From assembly GCA_017979445.1 (NCBI GenBank), contig CM030714.1:4836001-4900000 (forward strand): DNA of 64,000 nt. The letters are read 5' to 3'. The notes below the pieces were generated by a model. It was not told the DNA's origin, ran no database searches, and saw only the letters and a program-made list of their open reading frames with translations. Of this stretch, positions 43,501 through 57,267 are shown piece after piece. The DNA comes from Akebia trifoliata (taxonomy: Eukaryota; Streptophyta; Magnoliopsida; Ranunculales; Lardizabalaceae). How positions within the stretch are numbered: position 1 is the stretch's first letter; every line of letters starts with the position of its first letter. The translations under genes were made by a program, and so were the position numbers.

Positions 43501-46500
43501 AGGTGGAAAGCATTTCATGGATGGGAAGTGGTCCTCCACAGGAGCAAGAACAGTGTTATCGTGGTTGATCGATAATGGTTTTGTATCTGTGAATGATGTG
43601 GTACAGTATCGGAGCCCAAAGGACGCTGCGGTGGTTAAGGATGGTTGGCTTACTAAAGATGGGATCCTCTGTAAGTGCTGCAATAAAGTGCTTTCTGTTT
43701 CAGACTTCAAGGTTCATGCTGGTTTCAAGCAGCACAGACCCTGTTTGAATCTTTTCATGGAATCTGGTAAGCCATTCACACTGTGCCAGCTTCAAGCTTG
43801 GTCAGCTGAATACAAGGCCAGGAAAAGTGGATCAAGAGCAGTGGAGGTTGACAAAGTGGACAAGAATGATGATACATGTGGACTTTGTGGTGATGGTGGC
43901 GATCTGATCTGTTGTGATAACTGCCCGTCTACTTTTCATCTGACGTGCTTGTCTCTTCAGGTTTGTCTTTTGCCAAATGTATATATTCTGTGCAATTTGT
44001 TTCCTTTGGCACAATATTTTGTTCGGGATTGCTGTTCTAAGTAGCCACTGCTGATTTCGTTTAATGCTTGCGAAGATCTCCACTAGCATTGTGGAAAAAT
44101 TTGTGGTTCTTGTACTTGCACCACTGCTATAGCTTGTCAGTTGGTGTGCTAAGACTACATGACAAAAGGACGGGTTCTGTGAAATAATTCATTGAAAATG
44201 CTTGGATGATCATTACATGAATCCTAATAGGGTATTTATAGAGATGACATCAACCAAGATATAAAAGGTAAGCCTAATCTAAAAATTCTAATTAATAGAA
44301 ATCACTCCTAATATTTAAATTTAGATACCTTACTTATCAATTATTCCTAACATTGAAATTACTAATTGATATATTCTAAATATATCAAGCTCCATCACAA
44401 CCTTCCATTTGTGATGAGAAACATTGGCAATGATGTAATGTATCTCATGTACCTTAATACAATGCATCTTATTCTCTAACACCCTCCTGCAATTGTATGA
44501 TCCTTTGAAGAAGAAATATGCAATTTATTTCTTTTAATAATTGTTCTTAATCTTTTTAAGTTATATAATATTCGATTGCCCAAAATCTATTTGTGCTTTC
44601 TAGTGGTTATCACATGTCTGTGAAGTCCAAAAGTGTCGCATCCCACTTTTTTGAGTCTGTTGGAGTTGGTGGCTTACAAGATCAATCCTGTCATGATCTC
44701 TCCTAGGATTATACAAAGTAAGATCATGCGACGAAACTACTCCACATGTGATAAAAAGTTAGATGCCCCCGTACAATCAATTAAGTACTTGTGGCATTAT
44801 TTGTTGAATAAATTGACCAAATCATAGATCATATGCCTTTGCAATTTCTTCGGTCTCAATCCGGAAGGGAAACACGCTGCTCCTTATTAGGCCTCTTACT
44901 CAAAGCAATGGAGTTAGGCCTGTAGGCCAGCTTGACAATATTCATTGCCTTTTGATCTGAGGTGCGAAGAGAAACATCTCTTTTTTATGACTTCAACAAC
45001 TCGATCCCGGCCTGGAAAAGATGGGGCCCGTAGTGGGGTAGTTTAAGGATAGGAATTCCACTGAAGTTAGGGATTCGCAGTCGAGCTGCTATCAGGAAGA
45101 AGTCTACTAAGGCTTGTGGGCATATCGGAGATCTGGTCAGGAAAATGGGGCAATTTAAGGCCCGTGGGGGAGCCTCTCGCTTGTTATCCCGGAGAGATTT
45201 TAAATGGGAAAGAAAAATGAGATCATAAGACATAAATGTTTGAACTTGGGAGATTTGTTGAGATATAGAAGGTGTGGTTTTTATTGAAGAAAATTAGAAC
45301 TATAGTAAAGGGAAAAAAGATTTAGGTCTAGCGATTGTGATATCACCGAAGAGCGGTGCACCAAATCGCACTCTCTGTAGAGCTTAGGCTTTGATACCAT
45401 GTGAAATAATTTATTGAGAATGCTTGGATGATCATTACATGAATTCTAATAAGGTATGTATAGAGATTAAATTAACCAAGATATAAAAGGTAAGCCTAAC
45501 CTAAAAATCCTAGTTAATCCTAATATTTAAATTTGAATACCTTATCAACCATTCCTAATATAGAAAATACTAATTGATATATTCTAAATATATCAATCTC
45601 CATCACCACCTTCCATTTGTGATGAGATACACTAGCAATGATATAGTGTATCTCATGCACCTTAATACAATGCATCTTATTCTAAGAGGAGACAAAAGAG
45701 AAGATAAGAGAAAAGAGGATCTGAAGGAGATGACTACACTACACACTTGATATCTGTCGCTCCTTTAGAGACTACGCAAGTGTAGGCTTGGCCAATCAAT
45801 TCAAACTGTACTAACAAAGGTTCATGATCTTGATCTGGATCTTGTGAACATGAAATATTCATAGCCGTAATGCTAAAATCTGTTGTACTGACTTTAGGGA
45901 CTAAATTTAACTCTTGCTTATCTAATGCTTTTAACAAAGTAATAATCTTGGTGAGTTGTACAACTAAGAATTGAGTGACTGGTTGAATTCTATAGACTCT
46001 TCTAGACATATTGAGCCTAGAATTCATGTTTTTTGCATAGGCCACATTGAGTTGATGTATGCACAAGCATATTAACGATCATTTTTATTAAAAAATAATA
46101 ATCCATCGAAGGATTGTGCATGTAGTGTCAAATAATGTCAATAAATTTTACATGGAATATCCACCATCAAATTATAATCAATGAGTTGGTTATGAATTGG
46201 TCATATAATTTTTATTTTTCTAAATGTAGATAATGCCAATTGGCGACCACATGACTGTTGTGATTCAAGCGCCTACTTCTAGGTGGGTGCCTAGAGGGGG
46301 CGTAAGGCCACATATGAGTAAGCCCAACCTTCTTGACCAGAAGGTGTTGGGGACTATGCTACACCATGGGAAATAGTCCAGAGTAAAAGATGGGTGATGC
46401 AAGAGAATTTTGTCACGTTACAGACTCAAAGGTATTAGGTTTTCTACTTACAAAGAAGTTGTTATGTTTACTTGATGAAGAAGAGAGAAATCTAGGATGT

Positions 46501-49500
46501 CAACATTGACAAGGGTTGGTCGGATAGCTAGTAGGCCCATATCATTTGTTGACCATGAAGCCCAATCCCTGCTAGTGCAAATCGCTAACACTACATAGTT
46601 GTTCAGCTGATGTAAAGACTTGGGAACCTCATCGACAAGTTAGATGAATGCAAGCTACCCTTGACGGTGGAATGCCAACCCCCACCCACGTGGAGGGGGA
46701 AGTTTAATGCTCTGGTTAATATAAAACAAGCACTTGGATAAAAAAGGAAACCAAAATATCCGGCAAGTAGTAGACATTCTTGTTGGTACTACATCGGAAT
46801 ACTCTCTCTCTCTCTCTCTGTACCTATTTATGTGTCCTTACGTCCCCATCCTCCTCCAGTGCCACAACAACCAAATGGCCAGCCAAGTGGTTTGGTGGAA
46901 GTTGATATTTTTTTTGTTCCTTTATGAATCCCTCATGTCATGCGAGCAAAGTACTTATCCACATCAGCCTTAGCCTAGAACACTAAAGGTATTACTTCTT
47001 GTACTAGGAGTTTTATGCATAAAACTTGAGTTCAATTTTTCCTCAAGCCCAGGATGATGATGCGGACATTGTGCTCATCTGAATTAATGTGGGAGATTGT
47101 ATTGCATAAGGACATGGGACATGTAGATTAGGTTTAGGTGAGGTTTTCACAAGAAAAGAAAGAAAAATGAGTTAGGGTTCTGGAAGAGAAATGGAGAAGG
47201 AAGATAAGGGAGAGGAGTTCAACCACCAGAATGGTTTGGTCCCCACTTCTCTATTTATATAAAAACAAATAACAAGGAAAATTAATGATGTACCTTTTTT
47301 AGTAAAAACAAACTAAAAGACTGTTTTAGCCTAACTTAATAGCTTAATAAACATAAGAATATTATCAACAGGACATGATACTCAATCATGTTTCTTGTTT
47401 CACTTTGACTTCTTTACTTGTTTATTTCTTGTTGATTTCCCCCTATTTTAGGTAGTTTCTTCAGTAGTTATTATAGGTGTTTCAGTAGCTATTTTAGGTA
47501 GTCTCGATCAGTTGTTATTTTGGGAGATTTCTGAAATTTCTTTTTTCCTTTATAAAGAAGACCTTGCCACAGTGGATCATGTGCATGAAATTACATTTAT
47601 CCTACCTATCCAAAAAATAAAATAAAATACATTTATTCAATTGTTACCTTCTAAGAGTTGATTTTCTTTCCTTTCTTCTTGTTTGGTCACATTTGTGGAG
47701 TGTTTACATTTTCTAGTGTTGATTTCATCGGTTGGTGTACTTTTGCATTTCCATGCCCAAGCTTGCATCATTAGAGAACATTGAACTTAGTTTGTGAGGC
47801 AGATTTTCATCACTAGTCTACTACTATTTTGGAGCTTAACTGATGCAGGACTGATGTCCCCATCATTAACACTCTCTCACATGTCTCTGTGGAATTATTT
47901 GTTATTCACTGGCACTTCTACTTTTGCATCTATGATTTAAAGTTTCTGATGTATGACATTCCTAGGTTTTTTTTCTTTTTATTTTTTGAAGCAAAATTTT
48001 ATAAAGAAAGAAATGATGAAAAGGGTGATCGAGATGACCAACTCAAATACAAAGGAAAACAAAGCACCCTCTCGAGGCCAACTAAACTACAACAATTCCA
48101 AGTTACAAATCCTATCCCATCTTATAAGAAATTTTCAAAAAGGACCCCCCTAAACACCTTGAAAACTTTCCCCTAGGAGGAAAAAAAAGAAGCAAAAAAT
48201 TGAAATAATTAAATCATGGATAGAAAGCTCTTTCCCTTCGAAAATGCCTCTAGGTTCTGCTTCTGACTTGTTTGTTTAGTAGTCTTCCGGTTTCTTCACT
48301 TGGAAAGATGATCATTAAGTTTGTTTTTGGCTTTCTGGGGTTCATACTTGGATTGTGCACTACTTGATCTGATAGATTATTAGATTGTATCGTTGTAATT
48401 TTTTATGGTATTAATGCATCTCAATTAAAATGCATTATTTATTTCGGATTTTGATCTTATTAAATGACCTTTTATCCTACTTTAAATTAGTCCGATACTT
48501 TCTCTGTAGGTAAATGATGTTGATTTAATCCTTTTCCTTTATTTCAGGAGCTCCCTGAAGGAAATTGGTATTGCCAGAGCTGCACGTGTCCGACTTGTGG
48601 GGACGTAGTCAGAGAGAAAGAGGCTTCAAGTTCCCCTATCACACTAAAATGCTTACAGTGCGAGCATAAATGTATTTCCCTTCTAAATTTGGATGATTTG
48701 TTTTCTTTGGAGCTGAATATATTTTGAATGCCTAGTAGAAGTCAATTTATATTTCTATGCTGGGAAGGTTCTTTATGATCTATGGAATTGCTGATGCACA
48801 ATGGCTTAGGACTTGTAATTGGTTCGTCATTGAAAAGTTTCCGGGGACTCTAGATACAATCTTGGTAGTAAAAACTGGATTGTTGATAAGTAGGGAAGTG
48901 CTATATCATTCTATACCGGTAAAATAGTTAGTTAAGAGGGCAGAGGAGGAAAGACCATAAAATTTGAGAGGTAATATTGAAAAAGAGGGAGAAGAGGAAA
49001 TACAATAAAGTTGAAGCGGTATTCATGAAAAGGTGTAGAAAAGGAAAGGCAATAAAAAGGGGAAAAAGGGCTAAAAAGTGTCTTCGAGATTAGTAGCAAG
49101 ATTAAATCACAACCCCTCTTTATGAAGGGGATAAAGGAAGTGGGGTCCACTGTGTCTTATCTATACAGGTGGGGTTACATTATATGGACCGAAGGACCAT
49201 CTATCTATATGGACTGCATGTCCACGTGGCACCCAAAAACGCGATCGGGTGCCACATATTTATAGAGCATAAAATTCTAAGAACTTAAAAATAAATAAAG
49301 AACAACTTGTTTGCACTGTTGGATTTCAATTTTAAATTTGGGAGTTCAGCAGCTGTCCATATTCAAAGTCTTAGATTTAAAAAAAAAAAAAAAAAAACTG
49401 TTTTTATAATTGTTTTTCAAACCTAATCTACACCCTTAATTGTAAAGGGGGGAGGTGTCATTTGGACCTATGTGGCTGTTCACATGGCCCAAATGAGAGG

Positions 49501-52500
49501 CTCAGTCCAGGCTGTACATGGTCCTTCGGTCCATGCTACCTTTTTCCATATATATATATATTATGGAACATGCATGAAAGGCAATGTTATTTTTTTGTGG
49601 TAACTTGAGTATCTACTGTTCCTGATAGTTGTTATTTTGTGAACAGATCATGGAACATGCTTAAAAGAGAATGGTGTGTCTAAGCTAGTTTCTGATGAGT
49701 GGCTTTGTGGAAAAAACTGTCTGGAGGTACAATTGAGTTTTGGTTCTTCATCTTTCCTGTTTTATTCATCAAATTTTCTTAGCAAGGATGCATTTTTAAA
49801 GAAGAGCTTGATCATTTGTTGTATCCTATATGACCTGGAAGTTGAATTACATACTTTACATATATGTATTCTTTCTAATTTCCACATTGTTTCATGTCTT
49901 TGTCAATACGAGCTGAGACTATGCGAGACACAAAGAACCACATTAACAAAAACTCTTAAGACATGATGGATAAATCAGGGTGATTCAGACATTATGGATG
50001 GATTATCCAATATGAAAATGATGTAAATTCTTTAAGGTCTAGGAGTGTATTCCTTTTTATTGTGTGTTGGGGTTTGCTTATGGAGAGAAACAACTGAGTC
50101 TTTGTGGGGAGGGAGCAATCGGTTCACGATCTAAGAATCACCATTTTGGAGATAGTTCTTATGTTGCAAGCTGTTCGAGGAGTTTAAGGAGTATTCCTTG
50201 AAGACTTTTGTTTCTGATGAGACTTAAGACTGTAAGTTAGGAGGCTAACTTAGTGTTCTCATTGTTCTCGCCATGGTCTTCTTGACCGTTGGATTGTATA
50301 TTTCATAAATAAAAGATTATGCTTTTCAAAAAGAAAAAGAAAAAAGAGTGTTCAATAGAGAAAAATGTACTCAGATAAGTTGATATGCACTAAATTCATA
50401 CGAATAGCCTATAAATACTAACTAGAAAAGATATTTTAATAACATATGTGATTGTGACGGCTCAGAGTGACAAGGAGTTGGCACATAAAATTCGTAAAAT
50501 ATGGAATATCCTTGTCATATTCAAGGAAAAAGACTGGTCTTGTTAAGGTGTTATTGACTGATGCTACTGAAGCCATATAGGACCAGGTCCTTATCATCAA
50601 GGCCTTATCCCAATGGTATGGTAGTCAGCTGAACAAATCACATTCCTTCATTCAATTCTGTGCAAAGCCATGCCTTCTTTTAATTGAAATTTCTTTGTGT
50701 CCATGCTCACTACCTCAATCCATGGCCTTTTTGTACTTCCTCTCATTCATTTAGAAGCTTCAACTTACATGTTCTTTTAGGAACCTACCCATATCTTAAC
50801 TTATATTTGGATGATTCAACTAAAGTCCTACCCATATCTCATACCTTGTGGCTATATCAAAAAAAAGAACAAAGGAAAAAAAGAAAAGAAGATAGGTTGC
50901 TCACTCTTGAGGGATCTGGTTGAACTTCCAATAAGGCAGGATTCTTTCTTGAGTAGGGTTCATTTTTTCTTACCATCAACTCCTTCATCACTTGTTTCTT
51001 CTCATGGGTTTTATAAATGCGGTCAAAGATCTCATACTTGCTTATAGGTTGGGAGCTCCTCTTCCTTCTATCAATAGCAAATCTAGTAAGGTAGTCCATT
51101 CAGACAACAGCTACTACCTCCTCTATTGGTGGGAGTGTAGGCGGGTTCTTTCATTCGAGTTGCTCACTGAGCAATGGCTTGCAAATCCAGATATGTTCGA
51201 TTTATTCTTCATCATTGTGATGGCTCTCTTTAATGCTAGCAATCGCTAATTACCCTTATCTGCTGCCTGGATCTCCAACTCATGGACAAACGGCTTAAGG
51301 GAGCTTCTAGAAACCGATCTCTGTGATAGGAGGGAACTCTCGGTTTATTTCCGATTTCTTCAGAAGCAAGGCATCTTGAGATAATTACTTTTTTACTTTG
51401 CCAAGCCCCAAGGCACAGTGGAAGGGAAGGCAAGGTGACCCAAAGAAGGTGAACTATTGGATTGGATCGGACGTCAAAAGTCCCCATTCGAAGAATCATA
51501 GGGTCTTGCTAGCACCAAAACAACATTTTGTGTTCTGTTTCTTGCTTTGGATGTTTAGTTGCTCAAGTGATCTGTAATACCTGACTATCATTTTGTCATT
51601 CTATTGCCGATTTGTTTTTTAATGGTCTATTTCTTTCATAGAATTTGATTCACTTGGTGCATGCAGGTTTACTCAGGTCTTCAGTCTCGTGTTGGAATTT
51701 CGAATCATATTGCTGATGGCTTTTCATGGACCCTTTTGAGATGTATACATAGTGACCAAAAAGTTCGTTCTGCACAAAGACTTGCACTGACGGCAGAGTG
51801 CAACTCTAAATTAGCTGTTTCTCTTACTATCATGGAGGAATGCTTTCTACCCATGGTGGATCCAAGAACAGGCATAGACATGATACCACATGTCTTATAT
51901 AATTGGAGGTAGTTATATGTTCATTGTTCCTTTATTTAATGGACTACAACTTGGAAGTATCCATTTGTAATATTGGTCTTCATCCTTGAGGCATCCTAAC
52001 TTCCAAAGCTAAACAAAATTATTTTCTAATTGAATCTCAGCTCAAACTTCATGCGTTTAAATTATCAAGGCTTTTACACAGTGGTCTTGGAAAAGGGGGA
52101 CGAGATTATATCGGTAGCGTCCATCAGGTAATGGTTTATTGGAACATCAATTTCCTTGTAAACTGTTAGGTTAAATGAATTTGTTTTCTAAGAATAATTT
52201 ACGTACTTAGTGCTAGCATTTTATATTAACTGAAATTGCACCAAATTTATTCTTTTTTGTGTTCCCCTTTATTTTTTTCTTTTCATCAATTACTAGTAGA
52301 ATGCTTGTGCCATATGCTTAAGTGAGCAAACAAAACCCTAAAAGAGAGATCGAAGGAAAATTGAAATGCATCTTTGAAGAAGTCTCTGAGCAGATCCAAA
52401 CGTAATTCTATGGAACTAATAAAAATCAAAGATGTAGAAAGATGGGAGAGATGTCTCACCTTTTGAAGATGGAAAACTCAGATATGGAAAATCCCTCAAG

Positions 52501-54788
52501 AGAGGAACCCTGGTAGTTTGTTCTTCCCTAAAGGGTTTGGTCGATGGAGAGTATGTATGTGAGAGATGGAGAGTAAAGATTAAGCTTTGTTTAAAAGAAA
52601 CCCTAGATGTAACGGTGTTTTAATTAAAATATGTAGTTAGTCTGGGATACATAGAGGTAAGATGTAAGGGCACTTTTATAATTTTAAGAATCTATTTAAT
52701 AAGGATTTCAGTAAACCATACCCACCCATTTCTCATTAGTATACTAAAGAAATTCTTTTTCTATTTTTTCAATAAAATTATGTTACTATTCGAAAGAGAG
52801 GATTGGGGGAAGCAGTATGAAGATATGACAAATGTAACACAACTTTCAATTGAGGTTACCGGTTCATCCTCACCTTAACCCACCAAAAACAAGATGACCT
52901 TCCAAAAGGTATGTATGTTGTTGGGAAATATCCTAAAAATATGTAGGGCCTACATATGACAGGAGTTGAAGGACAGAGAAAATCCCATTTATTGTTTCCA
53001 GACATACTTTGTTATGGTTGGATCCTTCTATTCTACAGCTTAGATTCAAAGTCAATTGCACTTTTGCTTTGAAGCAGCTAATGGTCTACATGCAAGCGAT
53101 TGTATTCCAAATAAAATGGATTGGAAAGGAACCTAAAATCATGAATTCTACTCACTTGGGGTAATGGCTGTGGAGTTTAGGGATGATTGAGGTTCTCTGT
53201 GGAGGAGGTGATCGAGTGTAAATATGAGACCAGTATTTGGGGATGGGATAATGGAGTCGGCCATTCTTCATTGGGTTTAGCTTTCTGTGTTATACAAACC
53301 AAACTGTAATTAGCAATCCCTAATATCTTCTTTTGTTCACCCCAGAGACCAATATTTGTTGGCCAAGATATTTTGTGGTCGAATGAAATTGGGAAATACT
53401 CCCATTCCCTTTACCTTTCTTTTGTGCTCTAGACCTTAAGTTAGGGCACTTAACTTTGTTATTCAATTTTGGGCCATTTGTCTTGGCTTTTTGTTCAGGG
53501 TGCATGGAGTCAGAGTTGCAGAGATGCCTCTTATTGCAACTTGCAGTGTGCATCGTCGCCAGGGAATGTGTAGACGCCTTATGAATGCAATTGAAGAGGT
53601 ATTTTGAATGTATTCATATGTTGGCCGTATTTTTCTTTTTCATTAAAGGTTGCAGTGTACACTTCACACCAAGATAACTGTGAAATTATAGAGGTGCACC
53701 TAATCTTTGTCTCTGTTTCATAGTATGTTGGGTGAGCCTCAGGTGTCTTTTAAGCAAATAACACTCTTTGTTATGATGTTCTCCTTCAAAAAATCTGAAA
53801 CTCCTTTTAAGACAGCATGTATACCCTTTAACTTGCTCATCTGCTCATCTAACATTGGAAATTCGGTGCGGACGTTTTTCCTCTCTAATCTTATTTGGTC
53901 CTACAAATAGTTATGGTTATAATTCAATCCATAATTTCCGTTAATCTCTCATACAATCAGTGAGCAGATAAGATCATACCCTTCATTAAAGTTGATTAGG
54001 TGTAGTATTTCATATTTTGTAGTCTCTGGGTTGCCTTGTGTTTTAACTTTTGTAAGAGTTTCTTTAAAGCAACTTCTGATTTTTATTTTATTTTATTTTG
54101 TTTTGTTGGTAGATGTTAAAATCTTTCAAGGTTGAGAAGCTTGTAGTAGCTGCTGTTCCAAGTTTAGTGGATACATGGACATTTGGTTTCGGCTTCAAGC
54201 CCATGGAAGATGAAGAGAAAGAACGTTTAAACAACATCAACTTGATGATGTTTCCGGGAGTAACATTGCTAGAAAAGAGCTTGTGCGAGAAAGACATTAC
54301 AGAGATTGAACAAAAGGGTGGGCTGCTTTCTTTTTTAAATTCATTAAACTCCAATTTTTTATTTTCTTCGATGGAGTTTGCTCGTCTTATAGTGATTCTC
54401 GAAGGGTTCTAGGAATGTAAAATGTAGTTCCTTTTACAATGCAGGACCAGATGACCCACCACCCTCAATTCCAAATGGAGCAATAGAAAGTGGTGTTTGT
54501 GGTGATGGAAGGACCATCGATGAATCCGCACAACTATCAGATAGTAATTGTTGCATTTTAGACGTTGGCTCAGAAGCTAAACCTATGCTTGATTTCAAGA
54601 ATCCGAAGTTGGATGAACAAAGGGAAAGTAAACCACTAAAACATCTTTCTAGGCCGTCTTCTGAGGAGCGTGTTTCATTTTTTGGAGGAAACAAACCTGA
54701 TATTACTACTAATGTTGAATGTTGTAGTCCGAGGAAAGAAACCTCGGATGTGTGTGATGGGAGTCATCTTCTTTCGCCAGAACAATAG
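40526..54788 (+). CDS. IDM1-like PHD-finger and GNAT-domain protein
   Basis: Eight coding exons, 40526-43960, 48548-48671, 49647-49726, 51667-51908, 52041-52127, 53499-53598, 54113-54317 and 54445-54788, join in one frame to 1538 residues. Residues 1-990 are acidic and low in conservation. A TPL-binding-like domain (about 1000-1100) has [20 protein letters not shown] and a zinc pattern in [20 protein letters not shown]. The PHD finger (about 1117-1165) has [20 protein letters not shown] and [13 protein letters not shown] second cysteine-rich unit follows, [19 protein letters not shown]. The acetyl-CoA-binding GNAT fold (about 1290-1400) includes motif [17 protein letters not shown]. The architecture is that of Arabidopsis INCREASED DNA METHYLATION 1 and relatives: nuclear histone H3 acetyltransferases or readers linked to DNA demethylation. 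The exact substrate is inference. The introns hold an LTR element, a MITE and LINE debris. Confidence 0.92.
44178..45687 (-). mobile_element. Non-coding LTR retrotransposon (TRIM/LARD-like) in PHD intron 1
   Basis: Direct repeats 44178-44481 and about 45400-45687 share ATGCTTGGATGATCATTACA, CAACCAAGATATAAAAGGTA and CATTTGTGATGAGA. The left copy starts TG and ends CA. On the minus strand TGGTATCAAAGCC directly follows the right repeat (a primer site with one mismatch to initiator-Met tRNA) and GCAGGAGGG precedes the left one. The interior of about 0.9 kb has no gag or pol. The outer end of the right repeat is degraded. It lies on the strand opposite to the host gene. Confidence 0.8.
45734..46066 (-). 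other. Unrecognised 110-codon open frame
   Basis: The minus frame reads [20 protein letters not shown] ... [20 protein letters not shown] ... [20 protein letters not shown]. It is longer than most chance frames in this AT-rich intron and has a mixed, protein-like composition. It is adjacent to the LTR element and may be retroelement debris. No family is recognised. Confidence 0.2.
49176..49541. mobile_element. MITE with ATGGACCGAAGGACCAT termini
   Basis: A 17-bp sequence (49184-49200) is repeated perfectly inverted at 49518-49534, near the ends of a segment of about 365 bp in the second coding intron of the PHD gene. The outer edges GGGTTACATT and GGTAGC are only roughly similar, so the limits are approximate. 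The interior includes an A18 run at 49380. Confidence 0.6.
50060..50340 (+). mobile_element. 3' end of an L1-type LINE (fragment)
   Basis: The degraded plus frame shows the WRERNNRVF-like motif (GGAGAGAAACAACTGAGTCT region), typical of the C-terminal zinc-knuckle part of plant L1 reverse transcriptases. A 3' tail follows with AATAAAAGATTATGC and A-rich sequence. It lies in the third coding intron of the PHD gene. Confidence 0.45.
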
Positions 54789-55821
54789 TCAAATCTGTGC
54801 GTTGGCATGGTGAGTAAAAATACATATATTAGATAAAGCTTGTGCAATGTGCTAGAAAGCTGAAAAAAGAATAAAATGTTGCAGCAGCTTTCAAGGATTG
54901 AAGAAAAATAAAATTACAAATGAAGAGAGCTTAAAAGGGAGAGAAGGAAGAAGGAAGAGAAAATCAGATCAGTTATGATTTAGTTAGCTGCATTTTTATA
55001 TTGACAGGTGAATTAGTTAAATTACAGGGAAATTTTATGACTAAAAATGCCTTAAAATGCACCTATTATGTAACAAATTAAGCTTCAAGGTTTGCAATAA
55101 TCATGGAGGAAACTGAGAAAGACTGATATTATGAGAAATTATTCAGGAATTTTGTAGGAGAAAACAAATTGGCATCAAGTTCTTGCTGAAAATGAAAGCC
55201 CTTAGCAAACTCACTAAGCAAGACCATTGATTGCAATGGTTATAAAAGGAGACCCGTTATGAAGTTAGCTTACATTTGAAACCATTTTGACATCAAATCC
55301 TTTGACGATTTGTATTTCATTTCATTTCTATTTCTGATTTTGCGGGTTAATATTTGTCAAAATTTGTTATCTTAGTAAAAACAAATTGTCGGGCATTGGG
55401 TAGTTATGTAGAACTTCATCTTTTGTTGCCATCATTTGAGTTTCGTTTAAGTTATTCAAATTACGTATCTCACATTTTGACCCATGCATATGTTTCCAAT
55501 CTTCTTGGTCTTACATTTAGAAGTCGTGGTTTGACATTACTTCTCAGGTTTGTTGTTCCTTCGCAAGCCATGTTACATGCCAACTGTGACAAATGACAGC
55601 AATGTAGGATGACCCTCGTGGGCTAGGTTGGTTCAAGCACATTGTCTCCATTATCACTACATGAGTTTTAACTGTGAGATTTTCTGCTACTTTGAGAGAT
55701 GATGCTGTCAAGGCCAGCAATGTTAACCTGAATCAAAGCGCATTATTCCTAGATTTGCAAAATGTTAATGCGGACGACAGCAATGACCCTAAATTTGCAT
55801 ATTCATTTGAGTTGTGATAAA

Positions 55822-56040
55822 ACTGACTACCCAACATGGCAATCTCAATCGACTACTTGACGTGTGATGTGAGAAGTTTGGGAATCGTAGATCTACACTC
55901 CTCGGGATACATGGTTACCTTGAGATACACATTTTTTTAAATGGGGAAGTGTAGCAGTGTATCTGGAGGAGTGCAGATCTACAGTTCCGAACTTGTCGCA
56001 TTCAGGTAGTCGATTGAGTTTGCCACGTGGGTTATTCCGA
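55822..56040. repeat. Long foldback, arms about 90 bp
   Basis: The left arm has CTCAATCGACTACTTGACGT, GTAGATCTACACTCCTC and the right arm its inverse, GAGGAGTGCAGATCTACAGT, AGGTAGTCGATTGAGTTTGC. The loop is about 30 bp. It is imperfect, with mismatches spread along the stem. It could be a MITE or a hairpin transcript. The remaining DNA from 54800 to 57000 holds no gene. Confidence 0.65.
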
Positions 56041-57267
56041 ATCTATTCATTTTATGTGTATTAAAAGCATGGAGGCTCATTTATAGGCCCATAAATGACG
56101 TGAATAGATACATCCACTATGAATGATCATCTCAGTGCCTTTTTTGACAAAGAAGATGACTCGATCCAGCAATAATCTCAGCTATCAACTAGTTTTTGAA
56201 GGGTTGTGCTAATATGTGCCCTAAGGGCACAGATTAAGATTCATTAAGTACACCTCCAAAACAATTTTTAATATCCTCACATGCTTATTTCTAAGGTGTA
56301 TTTAATGCATCTTAACATGTGCACTTATGGCACACCTTAAAAAAATAAATTACAAAATCCATGCTAGAAGATCCGGTCCCTGATTCTAATAATTTTTATC
56401 TTTACTGAGAGAAGGTGTAGTAGAAGCGGTTTAACACCAAAATTTGACTAATAATAAATGCCTCTATTTTTATATTTAAATTTAATATAATTAAAATTAT
56501 TATAGTCAGAAATTCAGAAATTTGCAAACCCCAACTCTAGAGTCACATTGATTAATTTTCAACATTACAAAACTATTTTTTTTTTTTAACTATCTAATCT
56601 AAAAAAGTTATTTAATCAATATTTTAAATTGCTAATAAATTCTTTTGAAACATGTGCATTCATACATGCCACATTTTAATATAAATAATAAATAAATAAA
56701 TTTTAAAATTTAAGAATTCATATATTTAATATCTATATAATAAAATACAACAGTGGATTACAGTCCAACCATAGTGATCATCCCACTCCAACTATAATTG
56801 ACTTCACATAATTTTTTCACATTATTTCAATTTATTATCTTTCCTCTTCACCCACTTCAATTTTATTATCTTTCTTTTTCAATAATGCATTTATAATTTT
56901 ATTAACTTTTCTCTTTTGCCCCTCAAGCTTTATTATCTATTTATTTACTTTTATAGTAATAATAATATTATTATTTTATAATATATAAAAATATATATTT
57001 AATTGATTTAAAAATTAAAACTTAGAAGAGCTTGACTTGCGAGATGACGCCCGAGTCAACTCGGTATCTTAGGTACAAAGCAAATGAAACGAAATTCAGA
57101 TTTCTCAGACAGAGAGATAGAGAGGTGGCAATTGGCAAATGCAGAGTTCCTGATTCATCCCTTCCACCACTTCGTCTTCTTCGCCAACCCAAATCGATTC
57201 TCAATCAAACTTAAACGCCTCTCTATCTCTCTCTCTTTCTCTGTCTGTATCTAAGCTTCTTTAAGCC

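Noticed and set aside
41412..43710. Other-frame and minus-strand ORFs within the large PHD exon
   Set aside because: Shadows of the 3.4-kb coding exon; no independent support.
50684..51499. Cluster of short ORFs in a PHD intron
   Set aside because: No recognisable domain, overlapping in several frames on both strands; the DNA may be organellar in origin, but no gene is supported.
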